A DNA stretch of 26,210 nucleotides from positions 1-26,210 of the forward strand of contig CACVAU010000049.1 in NCBI GenBank assembly GCA_902727915.1, given 5' to 3'. Source of the DNA: an uncultured Sulfurovum sp. (GTDB taxonomy: Bacteria; Campylobacterota; Campylobacteria; Campylobacterales; Sulfurovaceae). A model generated the notes under the pieces. That model did no database searches. It had not been told where the DNA came from and worked only from the letters and a program-made list of their open reading frames with translations. The position numbers were made by a program, and so were the translations under genes. Shown in pieces: positions 1 through 7,783 of the stretch (position 1 is its first letter; the number at the start of each line of letters is the position of its first letter).

Positions 1-1430
1 AATTTAATGGTGAAGTAGCCTTCAAACTTAACGACACCTATGGATTCCCTCTTGACTTAACAGAGGACATGTTAAGAGAAAAGAACATCAAACTTGACCT
101 TGATGCCTTCCATGCTAAACTTGATGCCCAAAAAGCACAGTCAAAAGCTGGTTGGAAAGGGACAGGAGAAGCAGCAGCGACTGGTGACTTTAAAGCCTTA
201 AAAGAAGCGTTCGGTGTTAATGAATTTGTAGGTTATACTGAAACTTCAAATAACACAAAAGTATTAGCCCTACTCGATGAGAACTTTAAACAAGTAGAAG
301 CGTTAAATGGAAAAGGTTGGGTCTACCTAGCAGAAACACCTTTCTATGCTGAATCAGGTGGACAAACAGGTGACACAGGAATCTTAGACTTTAATGGTAC
401 AAAACCAACGATTAAAGTACTCGACACTAAAAAATTCATGGAGATGAATCTTTCAGAAGTTGAAGGAAATATCCAAGTTGGAGATGAAATTGAAGCTCTA
501 GTACATAATACCAGAATTGAAATTGAACGTCACCACTCAGCAACACACTTACTCCATGCAGGACTTAGAGAACTTTTAGGAGAGCACATTGCCCAAGCAG
601 GTTCACTTAATGATGACAAACGTTTGCGTTTTGACTTCTCACATCCACAAGCCATGACGGCCGAAGAACTAGCACAGGTAGAAGCATGGGTAAATGACAA
701 AATTTCAAGCAATTCTACTGGTGTTACACGAATCATGACCGTAGATGATGCTAAAGAAGCTGGTGCCATGGCACTGTTCGGTGAAAAGTATGGAAACGAA
801 GTACGTGTGGTAAACTTTGGAGAAGCTTCCATAGAACTTTGTGGAGGAACCCATGTTAATAACACTTCTGAAATAGGTCTTTTTATGATTACCAAAGAAT
901 CTGGTGTTTCAGCAGGAGTACGAAGAATCGAAGCTGTTTGTAGTAAAGCAGCCCTAGCAGAAGTACAAACCTTAAGAGAGACACTCACAGAAGTCAAAAC
1001 AGAGCTTAAAAACCAAAACCCAATGGCTGGTATTAACAAACTCAAAGAAGAGGTAAAAACACTCAAAACAGAGCTTAAAACGGCACTCTCTTCAACTAAA
1101 AAAGAGTTAACAGCTTCAGAAATTAATGGTGCTACGGTTATTGTAGATGAAGTTGAAGCAGGTGATATTAAAGAGCTTATTGATGAAGCTAAAAACAAAT
1201 ACCCTAACATTGCCATTATGCTTTTCCAAAAAAAAGGTGAAAAGGTACTCATTGCTTGTGGTTCAAAAGAGACCAAGGTGAAAGCTGGAAACTGGATTAA
1301 AGAGATAGCACCTGTGCTTGGTGGTGGAGGTGGAGGTCGTCCAGACTTCGCCCAAGCTGGTGGTAAAGATGCTTCTAAAATAGCTGAAGCTAAAGAAAAA
1401 GCCTTAGCTTACTTAGCAAAAAATCTCTAA
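1..1430 (+). CDS. alaS: Alanyl-tRNA synthetase, 3' part (5' end outside window)
   Basis: Charges tRNA-Ala in the cytoplasm and clears mischarged Ser/Gly. The frame is open from base 3 and already reads NGEVAFKLNDTYGFPLDLT, a conserved AlaRS stretch, so the first in-frame ATG (69) is internal. About 476 residues are present; bacterial AlaRS is usually near 850-880, so the aminoacylation domain lies to the left. Visible parts are the editing domain with its zinc motifs HHSATHLLH and LCGGTHV, a Lys/Glu-rich coiled-coil linker (roughly bases 960-1110), and the C-Ala domain with the Gly-rich GGGGGGRPDFAQAGG stretch near the end. The stop TAA (1428-1430) overlaps the AAGG ribosome site of the next gene, suggesting co-transcription. 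Identity is seen directly; only the length of the missing part is inferred. Confidence 0.98.
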   Translation, partial: FNGEVAFKLNDTYGFPLDLTEDMLREKNIKLDLDAFHAKLDAQKAQSKAGWKGTGEAAATGDFKALKEAFGVNEFVGYTETSNNTKVLALLDENFKQVEALNGKGWVYLAETPFYAESGGQTGDTGILDFNGTKPTIKVLDTKKFMEMNLSEVEGNIQVGDEIEALVHNTRIEIERHHSATHLLHAGLRELLGEHIAQAGSLNDDKRLRFDFSHPQAMTAEELAQVEAWVNDKISSNSTGVTRIMTVDDAKEAGAMALFGEKYGNEVRVVNFGEASIELCGGTHVNNTSEIGLFMITKESGVSAGVRRIEAVCSKAALAEVQTLRETLTEVKTELKNQNPMAGINKLKEEVKTLKTELKTALSSTKKELTASEINGATVIVDEVEAGDIKELIDEAKNKYPNIAIMLFQKKGEKVLIACGSKETKVKAGNWIKEIAPVLGGGGGGRPDFAQAGGKDASKIAEAKEKALAYLAKNL

Positions 1431-1441
1431 GGCAAATGGTC

Positions 1442-1906
1442 ATGGCTGAACTATTTAATAACTATGCAAATATAATTGTATTTCTACACGTACTCTCAGC
1501 CATTATTTGGATAGGAGGAATGATAGCCATTCGTTTAGCTGTACACCCTACCATGCAAAGCATTGAAGAGCCTAAAATAAAATTGGGTAAAACTTTAATG
1601 TTAGTGGGTAAGTTTTTTAATATAGTCATGCCTTTTATTGTCATTATCTTACTAACAGCCCTCATTTTAACCTCGGCTACTACTCAAAGTACGGAACATA
1701 CACTTAAGTTCATTATTTGGGGTATTATGACAGCTAACTTTGCATGGATGTATTTGAAACGGACTAAAGCTCAGAAACTTTTTGACGAAGGTAAACTTCC
1801 TGATGCGAAAGCAACCATTGCATTAATTCCTAAACTTTTATTACCTATTAACATCGTACTCGGAATTATCGCCCTTTGGTTAGGTGTGGAGTTACGAGGC
1901 TTGTAG
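1442..1906 (+). CDS. Small four-helix inner-membrane protein, CopD-like
   Basis: A 154-residue hydrophobic protein with about four membrane helices. The first helix carries FLHVLSAIIWIGGMIA, with a His and a Trp-Ile-Gly-Gly turn as in CopD-like and related small haem- or copper-associated membrane proteins. The family match is by motif only, so the function stays open. An ATG at 1436 is in the same frame, but AAGG (1429-1432) lies only 3 bases before it and 9 bases before the ATG at 1442, so I prefer 1442. It probably forms an operon with alaS. Its stop codon TAG (1904-1906) is part of the GTAG foot of a REP-like palindrome, so the 3' end of the gene may have been set by insertion of that repeat. 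Confidence 0.8.
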   Translation: MAELFNNYANIIVFLHVLSAIIWIGGMIAIRLAVHPTMQSIEEPKIKLGKTLMLVGKFFNIVMPFIVIILLTALILTSATTQSTEHTLKFIIWGIMTANFAWMYLKRTKAQKLFDEGKLPDAKATIALIPKLLLPINIVLGIIALWLGVELRGL

Positions 1907-2002
1907 GGTGTTTTCCCTGAAAACACCGTCAAATCTAAACCCAATACTTTTATAACATTACAAACATAATTAACACGGTGTTTTCGTGGGAAAACGCCCT
2001 AC
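1903..2002. repeat. Inverted pair of REP-like palindromes (BIME-like element)
   Basis: Two similar units face each other around an AT-rich spacer of about 45 bases. The left unit begins GTAGGGTGTTTTCCC at 1903 and ends ACACCG at 1928. The right unit, read on the minus strand, begins GTAGGGCGTTTTCCC at 2002 and ends ACACCG near 1976. Each unit is a small hairpin: GGTGTTTTC (1907-1915) pairs with GAAAACACC (1919-1927), and GGTGTTTTC (1977-1985) pairs with GAAAACGCC (1990-1998, one G-T pair). The whole element can also fold into one stem of about 26 bp. A GTAG foot next to a palindrome is the known hallmark of REP sequences mobilised by RAYT (TnpA-REP) transposases. No RAYT gene lies in the window. 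Confidence 0.8.
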
Positions 2003-2011
2003 AGGAATAAC

Positions 2012-2572
2012 ATGATACATCTTGCTTCAAACTCACAATCACGTGCTTTACTTCTTAACAACTTCAACATAGAATTTAAACAACAAGCTCCAAACTATGA
2101 TGAAGAACAAATCAGAACCCAAACAGCCAAAGACTTTGCTTACATTGCCTCTAAAGGAAAACTGGAAGCAGCCATCCAAGAGTTTGGACTCGAGAGTCCC
2201 CTACTTACAGCTGACTCTGTTATTGTTTCTGCAAATAAAGAGCTACTTAGAAAACCAAAAAATATAGACGATGCCAAAAGAATTTTAGAACTGCAATCAG
2301 GTTCTAGCATTGCCATTATCTCTGCCATGCACTACAAAACTAAAACCTTGTACCTCTCCGATGTCTCAGCTACCTATTACAACTTTCACACCTTTGAAGC
2401 AAAAGAGTTAGAAGCTTATTTAGAGAGTAATTTATGGGAGGGAAAAGCTGGTGGTTGTATGGTCGAAGGTTTTTGTAAAAAGTACATAAAGTCGGTTCAA
2501 GGTTATGAAAGTACGGCTATGGGGCTTTCTGTTGAGAAGTTGTTAGGATGGATTTCTCTAAAAGCATCATAA
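2012..2572 (+). CDS. maf: Maf-family nucleotide pyrophosphatase
   Basis: Maf proteins hydrolyse non-canonical or pyrimidine nucleoside triphosphates to monophosphates plus pyrophosphate in the cytoplasm and are linked to septum formation. The 186 residues fit the family length. Seen are the N-terminal substrate loop LASNSQSRALLL (4-15), the catalytic LTADSVIV stretch with Asp68, the KP pair (81-82) and a GGCMVEGFC segment at the position of the usual GAYGIQG. The Ser-Gly...His-x-Val motif of better-known Maf proteins is changed to SGSSIAIISAM, so nucleotide preference cannot be transferred. The AGG at 2003-2005 is the ribosome site and lies directly against the REP element. The gene converges on the HTH regulator with a gap of 7 bases. 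Confidence 0.9.
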   Translation: MIHLASNSQSRALLLNNFNIEFKQQAPNYDEEQIRTQTAKDFAYIASKGKLEAAIQEFGLESPLLTADSVIVSANKELLRKPKNIDDAKRILELQSGSSIAIISAMHYKTKTLYLSDVSATYYNFHTFEAKELEAYLESNLWEGKAGGCMVEGFCKKYIKSVQGYESTAMGLSVEKLLGWISLKAS

Positions 2573-2579
2573 ACAAAAG

Positions 2580-3305
2580 CTATTCACCTACTTTAATATA
2601 GGCATGAACCCTTTTCATTAAATTGAAATTCATTTCAAGTTGAACTTCATTGACATCACCTAAGATAAGCTTAGCATCTTCTATGGAAACTTTCTCTTTA
2701 GAGAAAAATCCAAAATTAAAAAGTGGCTGATTTAAACTATTTGATTTTGAAGTACGTGAAAAAGGAAATACTTTATAGGTAATTTGATTATTATCAAAAG
2801 TAATGGAAGTAATATTTTTACTGTTACTACTCTCTTTTAAAATAATGGATTGGTTTTGTCCAATATAAAGTTTACCATTATTATTGTGTTGATCCGTCAC
2901 TATCCCATCTTCAAAGACGGTTGTTTTTGTTTCCCAAACTTCAGCACTCCATAATGTACTGGGGTAACTGTACATATACCAATCACCAATAATCTCTTTT
3001 AGTATCTGATTATTCATATGAAAAATAGAACTGACCTCATGTTCTTGTGCCAAAGTATTTCTAATTTTATCTGTACTATCAATCGTTGCATCTTCAAAAA
3101 TAATTAATGGTACATTATAAGCTTTGGAAAAAGCATAAATATGAATCATTTTTAATGCTCCGTGAGTATGTCCCATGATTTTGGAAACCATGGGTGAACC
3201 AATTTCTAACTTTGTGGCAATATCTTTGTTTTTTAATGCTAAGAACTCCACAACATAAGCCAATTTTTCCTCTTGAGTGTATAACTTTCTATCATCATAA
3301 TCCAT
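2580..3305 (-). CDS. HTH transcriptional regulator with an unrecognised C-terminal domain
   Basis: A 241-residue protein. Residues about 15-70 read as a helix-turn-helix unit of XRE type (NKDIATKLEIGSPMVSKIMG, then an Ala/Ser-rich helix AFSKAYNVPLIIFED). Residues about 90-241 are mixed alpha/beta with many aromatic residues (GDWYMYSYPSTLWSAEVWET, then a long run of strands) and look like a ligand-sensing or effector domain; I do not recognise the family. There is no membrane segment. The start is supported by AAGGAG 8 bases upstream. It is divergent from bioF, and the 187-base gap between them holds an imperfect palindrome that could be its operator. Target genes are unknown; regulation of itself or of bioF is the simplest guess. 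Confidence 0.7.
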   Translation of the reverse strand: MDYDDRKLYTQEEKLAYVVEFLALKNKDIATKLEIGSPMVSKIMGHTHGALKMIHIYAFSKAYNVPLIIFEDATIDSTDKIRNTLAQEHEVSSIFHMNNQILKEIIGDWYMYSYPSTLWSAEVWETKTTVFEDGIVTDQHNNNGKLYIGQNQSIILKESSNSKNITSITFDNNQITYKVFPFSRTSKSNSLNQPLFNFGFFSKEKVSIEDAKLILGDVNEVQLEMNFNLMKRVHAYIKVGE

Positions 3306-3363
3306 ATTTTAATCTCCTTATTTTTTCAATAAAAATTTTATGATTTTACTTCAACCTGACCAT

Positions 3364-3369
3364 ACTATA
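3364..3369 (-). promoter_or_regulatory. Candidate -10 box for the HTH regulator
   Basis: On the minus strand this reads TATAGT after a T-rich stretch (CTATTTTT), with no clear -35, as is usual in Campylobacterota. It would give a leader of about 50 bases. Motif match only. Confidence 0.35.
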
Positions 3370-3396
3370 AAAAATAGACTTAAAGTTCACAAACAA

Positions 3397-3419
3397 TATA
3401 GAAAGGAATCTTTCCTATA
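3397..3419. promoter_or_regulatory. Imperfect palindrome between HTH gene and bioF, candidate operator
   Basis: TATAGAAAG (3397-3405) pairs with CTTTCCTATA (3410-3419), with one bulged C and a GAAT centre. The half-site AAAGGAAT (3402-3409) recurs inverted as ATTCCTTT at 3448-3455, which overlaps the candidate -10 of bioF. The location between divergent genes, one of them a regulator, suggests a binding site. A role as a transcribed hairpin cannot be excluded. Confidence 0.4.
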
Positions 3420-3441
3420 GAACCTTCATTTAAGACTTATT

Positions 3442-3450
3442 TGCTATATT
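3442..3450 (+). promoter_or_regulatory. Candidate extended -10 promoter for bioF
   Basis: TGCTATATT is an extended -10 (TGn plus TATATT) with no clear -35. It would start transcripts near 3457, about 36 bases before the bioF ATG. The inverted ATTCCTTT half-site overlaps it. Confidence 0.35.
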
Positions 3451-3492
3451 CCTTTTTTAATACGAAGTTAAGTAGAGGATTGAACAAATAAG

Positions 3493-4575
3493 ATGTACGA
3501 AAAAGAATTAAACGCCCTTAAAAAAGCTGGAAGACTTCGACAACGACAAGTATGGAACCAACAATTAATTGACTTTGCCTCTAATGACTACTTAGGATTA
3601 GCAAATAATAAAAAGCAATTAGAAAAAGCCTTAACACTTATTAATAAGTATGAAAATCATGCCCCAAAAGCCAGTATGTTAGTAAATGGATATCACGAAA
3701 TTCACCAACGTTTTGAACAAACTTTAGCAACCCTCAATGGTTTTGAAGAAGGTCTTGTTGTTGGCTCAGGTTTTTTAGCTAACATGGCACTAATCGAAGC
3801 GCTTGTTCGTAAAAAAGACATGCTCTTTATTGATGAGGAGTATCATGCTTCAGGTATGATGGCAACAAATATTTTAAGTAATAGAGTCATAAAATTTAAA
3901 CATAATGACCCTGAAGATTTAGCACTTAAGCTCAAAACTTACCCAAATGATGGTCGCAAAATTATTGCTGTTGAAGGTGTTTATTCTATGTCTGGTGCTT
4001 TATGTAAAAAAGAAATTTTTGATATTGCTGACCAACATGAAGCATTACTCATAGTAGATGAGGCCCACTCATCTGGGGTAATTGGAAACAAACTTTTGGG
4101 CATTTTTGAATATTATAATATTAGTCCTCATGAACGGCATATCAAAATGGGAACCCTCGGAAAAGCTTATGGTTCTTATGGGGCTTATATTTTAGCCTCT
4201 TCCCATCTTGTCTCTTTTTTACTGAACCGTGGTAAACCTATTATTTACTCTACAGCACCTTCTATCATTGATACAGCCTTAGCACTGGTTAATATTGAGT
4301 ATGTTTCCCAAAATTCAGCTACCTTATCTAAAGAGATTCAACTACGGCAACAATTCGTTTTTACTACTTTAAATAAAACGCTAAATTCTCTTATTCTTCC
4401 AATAGATATGCCTAGTAATCAAATAGCCCTAGACAAGCAGAAACAACTTGAAAAAAAGGGTTACCTCGTTGCTGCCATACGTCAACCAACTGTTCAAAAA
4501 CCAATTCTACGAATTATCCCTCGCCTTGGTACAACAACTGAAACTTTAAGGTCAATGCTTTATCAAGTCTATTAA
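3493..4575 (+). CDS. bioF: 8-amino-7-oxononanoate synthase (biotin synthesis)
   Basis: PLP enzyme of the alpha-oxoamine synthase family. BioF condenses pimeloyl-ACP or -CoA with L-alanine in the first dedicated step of biotin ring synthesis. Seen are FASNDYLGLA (28-37), GSGFLANMAL, EEYHAS with the PLP-stacking His118, IVDEAHSSGV with Asp189 and His192, and GTLGKAYGSYGA with the Schiff-base Lys224. The length of 360 is slightly short of the usual 380-390. Related enzymes (Kbl, HemA-type ALAS, Spt) share the fold; the DEAHSSG and KAYGSYG contexts and the length favour BioF. The ATG at 3493 is the first start after an in-frame stop at 3481; the nearest purine run, GAGGA (3475-3479), is 13 bases away, so translation may be weak. 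No other bio gene is nearby. Confidence 0.88.
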   Translation: MYEKELNALKKAGRLRQRQVWNQQLIDFASNDYLGLANNKKQLEKALTLINKYENHAPKASMLVNGYHEIHQRFEQTLATLNGFEEGLVVGSGFLANMALIEALVRKKDMLFIDEEYHASGMMATNILSNRVIKFKHNDPEDLALKLKTYPNDGRKIIAVEGVYSMSGALCKKEIFDIADQHEALLIVDEAHSSGVIGNKLLGIFEYYNISPHERHIKMGTLGKAYGSYGAYILASSHLVSFLLNRGKPIIYSTAPSIIDTALALVNIEYVSQNSATLSKEIQLRQQFVFTTLNKTLNSLILPIDMPSNQIALDKQKQLEKKGYLVAAIRQPTVQKPILRIIPRLGTTTETLRSMLYQVY

Positions 4576-4577
4576 GC

Positions 4578-4583
4578 TATAAT
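4578..4583 (+). promoter_or_regulatory. Candidate -10 box for the PBP1A gene
   Basis: TATAAT lies 3 bases after the bioF stop and 30 bases before the PBP1A start. It would leave a short leader that includes the AAAGGA ribosome site. There is no clear -35, and the gene could equally be read through from bioF. Confidence 0.4.
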
Positions 4584-4612
4584 AAGCCCAATAAATAAAA
4601 GGAAAAACTTCT

Positions 4613-6571
4613 ATGGTTAACCGACTGATAAAAGGTTCAATTTTACTCGTGATTATTTTTGTATTAGCACTTTTTGCTGCCTTTATCTATGCCTATAATG
4701 AAATTAAAATTGATACTGGTAAACTTATTAATTATAAACCTGAAACCTCTTCTGTTATTTTAGACTCAAAAGGAAATCAAATAGCCTATGTTTTCAAAGG
4801 GAAACACCGTTTATATGCTAAGTATGATGAAATTCCTGGCTATGTTGTTGAAGCGTTAGTTGCTATTGAAGATACACGGTTTTTTGAACACAGTGGGGTC
4901 AATCCTGATGCCATTATTAGAGCTGCTTTACGAAATTATGAAGCTGGACGTAATGTTGAAGGGGGAAGTACCTTAACCCAACAACTTGTTAAAAACACTA
5001 TATTAACCAATGAACGTAGCTACTCTCGTAAAATGAAAGAAGCCATTATGTCAATGAAAATTGAAAATGAGCTCACCAAAGAAGAAATATTAGAACGTTA
5101 TTTAAATGAAATGTTCTTTGGTCATGGCTATTATGGTATTAAAACAGCAGCCAAAGGCTACTACCGAAAAGAGTTAGATGAACTAACCCTTAAAGAGTCT
5201 GCTCTCTTAGCTGGTTTGATGAAAGCACCCAGCGCTTATGATCCAACAAGAAACTTAGACAAAGCACTTACCAGAGCCAGTACTATTTTATCAAGAATGA
5301 AAAAACTTGGTTGGATTACCCATGAAACATACCTTGATGCCATTAAAGAAATCCCTACGATTTATAAAGATACTTTAACCCAAAATATTGCTCCTTATAT
5401 CACAGATGAAGTAGTACGTCGTATGAAAAAAGAGTTTCCTGACATTCGCACAGGTGGGTATACCATTTATACTACCATTGATATGGAACAACAAAAAATT
5501 GCACGTGAAGCATTAAAATATGCGCATAAAAAAATTGTGAAAAAACAACGTGAAAAAGTAACAACAACCTCCTTAAATGGTGCTATTTTAGCTGTTGAGA
5601 ACAAAACTGGTGACATTAAAGCAATGGTTGGGGGAGTCGATTATAAACGCTCTTCCTTTAACCGTGCAAGTATGATGACCCGTCAACCAGGCTCAGCCTT
5701 TAAACCATTTATTTATCAAGTTGCATTAGATATGGGTTATAATCCTGCAACAGAACTAACTGATATTGCCAGAACTTTCCAATACTATAGTAATGGAAGA
5801 CGCAAAATTTGGCGACCTAAAAATTATGAAGGAAACTTTAAAGGCTTTGTAAAATTACGTGAAGCACTGGTTCATTCAAGAAACCTTGCCACCATTAACC
5901 TTGTTACAGAAGTCGGTTTAAAAAATATTTTAGACAAATTGGAAAAATTAAACGTTCCTAAAATTCCTCAAGACATGTCTGTTTCATTGGGAAACTTAGG
6001 ACTTAGTCCTGTCAAAATGGGACAAATATATTCTGCTTTTGCCAATGGTGGACACATGATAGAACCTAGACTTATCGCTAAAGTACTTTCTCGTAATGGT
6101 ACCGTTATTTATGAAGGTAAAACTCAAGAAATTAATGATTTTACTACCCCAGCACAAGCCTACTTAATGACAGACATTTTAAAAGATATTGTTACTAGAG
6201 GGACAGGGAAAAATGCTCGTGTTAAGGGCGTAGAAGTTGGTGGTAAAACAGGAACAACCAATAAAAATGTTGATGCATGGTTCTGTGGTTATTCTCCCAC
6301 AACAGAAGTGATCGTTTGGATAGGTCGAGACAATAATAAACCCATAGGAAGAGGAGGAACAGGAGGTGGTGCAGCTGCACCAGCTTTCTCTTATTTTTTA
6401 AATAAATTGCATAATAAACTCTATAAAGATATGCCTAAAAAGTTTGCCGTTCCTAAAGGTGTTTACAATCGAAGAAATGGGGTAAGAACAGAGTTATACA
6501 CAGATATTTCGCCTCTACCAGTAACTACAGCTTCAGTAAATAATCCTTATGGAGATACGGATCCTTTTTAA
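4613..6571 (+). CDS. mrcA: Class A penicillin-binding protein 1A
   Basis: Bifunctional peptidoglycan synthase anchored in the inner membrane and acting in the periplasm. Order of parts in the 652 residues: a short cytoplasmic start, one membrane helix (about 8-27), a GT51 glycosyltransferase domain (about 50-235) with catalytic Glu86 in AIEDTRFFEHSG and the GGSTLTQQLVKN motif (117-128), then a transpeptidase domain with SAFK (Ser361, Lys364), SRN (422-424) and KTGTT (545-549). All catalytic motifs are intact. The length is shorter than E. coli PBP1A (about 850) because the OB-like insert is reduced, as is common in this phylum. AAAGGA lies 9 bases before the ATG. The C-terminal tail is short and shows no extra domain. 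Confidence 0.95.
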   Translation: MVNRLIKGSILLVIIFVLALFAAFIYAYNEIKIDTGKLINYKPETSSVILDSKGNQIAYVFKGKHRLYAKYDEIPGYVVEALVAIEDTRFFEHSGVNPDAIIRAALRNYEAGRNVEGGSTLTQQLVKNTILTNERSYSRKMKEAIMSMKIENELTKEEILERYLNEMFFGHGYYGIKTAAKGYYRKELDELTLKESALLAGLMKAPSAYDPTRNLDKALTRASTILSRMKKLGWITHETYLDAIKEIPTIYKDTLTQNIAPYITDEVVRRMKKEFPDIRTGGYTIYTTIDMEQQKIAREALKYAHKKIVKKQREKVTTTSLNGAILAVENKTGDIKAMVGGVDYKRSSFNRASMMTRQPGSAFKPFIYQVALDMGYNPATELTDIARTFQYYSNGRRKIWRPKNYEGNFKGFVKLREALVHSRNLATINLVTEVGLKNILDKLEKLNVPKIPQDMSVSLGNLGLSPVKMGQIYSAFANGGHMIEPRLIAKVLSRNGTVIYEGKTQEINDFTTPAQAYLMTDILKDIVTRGTGKNARVKGVEVGGKTGTTNKNVDAWFCGYSPTTEVIVWIGRDNNKPIGRGGTGGGAAAPAFSYFLNKLHNKLYKDMPKKFAVPKGVYNRRNGVRTELYTDISPLPVTTASVNNPYGDTDPF

Positions 6572-6583
6572 ATTTAATTTAAA

Positions 6584-6615
6584 CTAAGCTTGGTAGACGA
6601 AATACCGAAGCTTAG
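6584..6615 (-). terminator. Hairpin between PBP1A and bcp, likely bcp terminator
   Basis: CTAAGCTTGGTA (6584-6595) pairs with TACC-G-AAGCTTAG (6603-6615): a 12-bp stem with one bulged G and a 7-base loop. On the minus strand it is followed by TTTAAATTAAATTT, so it suits termination of bcp. On the plus strand no T-run follows, so its effect on PBP1A transcripts is less certain. Confidence 0.6.
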
Positions 6616-6623
6616 CCAAAGTG

Positions 6624-7091
6624 CTACCCTCTTAACTCAACCAATTTCTCTTGAACGGCTTGAACATGATTTTTAACCCTAACCTTTTCCCACTTATAAG
6701 CTAATGTACCATCTGGAGCAATTAAAAATGTACTTCTTACCACCCCCATGTATTCTTTACCCATGAACTTTTTAAGTTGCCACATTCCAAAACTTTTACA
6801 AAGTTCTTTCTCTTCATCAGCTAAAAGTGTAATCTTTAACTCTTTTTTCTCAATAAAGTTTCTATGCTTTTTAGGACTGTCTGGACTTACCCCTAAAATA
6901 ATTGCTTCCATTCCTGTAAAATCAGGTAATGCAGCTGTAAAGTCACAAGCTTCAGTTGTACAACCAGGAGTATTATCTTTTGGATAAAAATAGATAACAG
7001 CCCAACGTCCTTTAATATCTCTAAAACATATCTCTTCTTCATCTTGATTTGGTAAACAAAAAGCTGGTATTACATCACCAATTTCTAACAT
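6624..7091 (-). CDS. bcp: Thioredoxin-dependent peroxiredoxin, Bcp/PrxQ type
   Basis: Reduces hydrogen peroxide and organic hydroperoxides in the cytoplasm using thioredoxin. The 155 residues fit the family. YFYPKDNTPGCTTEACDF holds the peroxidatic Cys44 and the resolving Cys49 five residues later, the atypical 2-Cys pattern of PrxQ. The later SPDSPKKHRNF and the RSTFLIAPDGTLAY strand also match. AAGGA lies 8 bases before the ATG. Convergent with PBP1A over a hairpin and divergent from the 73-residue gene with only 37 bases between the starts. Confidence 0.93.
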   Translation of the reverse strand: MLEIGDVIPAFCLPNQDEEEICFRDIKGRWAVIYFYPKDNTPGCTTEACDFTAALPDFTGMEAIILGVSPDSPKKHRNFIEKKELKITLLADEEKELCKSFGMWQLKKFMGKEYMGVVRSTFLIAPDGTLAYKWEKVRVKNHVQAVQEKLVELRG

Positions 7092-7102
7092 AGGTAAATC
7101 CT

Positions 7103-7123
7103 TATAATTTTTTCGCTAGTATA
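7103..7123. promoter_or_regulatory. Overlapping back-to-back -10 boxes (bcp and the 73-residue gene)
   Basis: On the plus strand TATAAT sits at 7103-7108, ahead of the 73-residue gene at 7129. On the minus strand the extended -10 TGCTATACT has its hexamer at 7118-7123, ahead of bcp at 7091. Polymerase could not occupy both at once. Motif match only. Confidence 0.4.
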
Positions 7124-7128
7124 GCAAA

Positions 7129-7350
7129 ATGCAAAACGAAACTCCCCTAAATCAAAAAGAAGTACTTTTACTTGAAATAGAAGCCTTACTTTCTTACAAA
7201 CCTGAAGAAAAAATGACCATTAACCCAAATTATTTACAATATTTAGAACTAGAAGATTTAACATCAATTAAAAAAGGTCTTATGCGTAAAATAGGAAAGT
7301 TAAGTAAAGAGGATATTCTATGGCTAGAAAAGTTTAAAAAGTATGATTAG
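7129..7350 (+). CDS. Small protein of unknown function (73 residues)
   Basis: I do not recognise this family. The sequence is charged and helical, without cysteines, signal peptide or membrane segment, and ends EDILWLEKFKKYD. The good -10 box just upstream and the coding-like composition argue for a real gene. There is no clear ribosome site: bases before the ATG read CTAGTATAGCAAA, and the predicted leader is only about 14 bases. The last 17 bases overlap the end of the DUF523 gene tail to tail. It may be a regulatory or accessory small protein, but nothing in the context decides that. Confidence 0.6.
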   Translation: MQNETPLNQKEVLLLEIEALLSYKPEEKMTINPNYLQYLELEDLTSIKKGLMRKIGKLSKEDILWLEKFKKYD

Positions 7351-7783
7351 CCTCATAAACTTCTGCATCCCATGATTCAATGCCTAAATCTAAGGCTACT
7401 TTAGCCATTAAGCCTGTGCCTTTCTTATGAAGTAATCGTTTTTTACCATCATAAACTTTTGCACTTTGAATGGCACAAGAAGGACTTCTATCTTTTCCTA
7501 TAAAAAGTTTTATATCTGGATTATTTATAAAAAAATTTTTTGCATATGTTTCAATGGGCTCAGATAAATTTTTTTGACTTGCATTGGAAATAGCAGAAAG
7601 TGTATTATTACGATTGACTAAATCCATGGTCGGACGAGGTGTCCCAAAACAATGATCTTCAGGACAAAAAGGAATAACTTCACAGGTACTTAAAAGTTTC
7701 AAAAGGTTGTCATTCAAATTATCCTCAGCATCATAACGACATGAACAGCCCAATAAACAAGCAGAAATAGCAACTTTTTTCAT
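7334..7783 (-). CDS. DUF523 family protein (TudS-like)
   Basis: A 149-residue cytoplasmic protein. The N-terminal SACLLGCSCRYD (7-18), the CPE at 40-42, TPRP (48-51) and DRSPSCAI around Cys103 are the hallmarks of DUF523 (YbbK-like). Characterised members such as the thiouracil desulfurase TudS use three conserved Cys to hold a [4Fe-4S] cluster; Cys9, Cys15 and Cys103 are the likely counterparts here. An extra Cys13 and the replacement of the usual Gly after SPSC by Ala are small departures. Whether this protein desulfurises thiouracil is unknown. Its ATG follows the DUF420 stop directly (TAA-ATG), and there is no strong ribosome site of its own, so translation is probably coupled. Confidence 0.85.
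   Translation of the reverse strand: MKKVAISACLLGCSCRYDAEDNLNDNLLKLLSTCEVIPFCPEDHCFGTPRPTMDLVNRNNTLSAISNASQKNLSEPIETYAKNFFINNPDIKLFIGKDRSPSCAIQSAKVYDGKKRLLHKKGTGLMAKVALDLGIESWDAEVYEANHTF

Noticed and set aside
530..1276. Long open frame of 248 codons on the minus strand inside alaS
   Set aside because: It mirrors the alaS coding strand, has low-complexity Ser/Leu-rich composition, no ribosome site and no recognisable domain.
6592..6628. Inverted GGTAG and CTACC around the bcp terminator as another REP element
   Set aside because: The sequence between them does not have the palindrome of the 1903-2002 units, and the pair is explained by the terminator stem plus the bcp stop codon.
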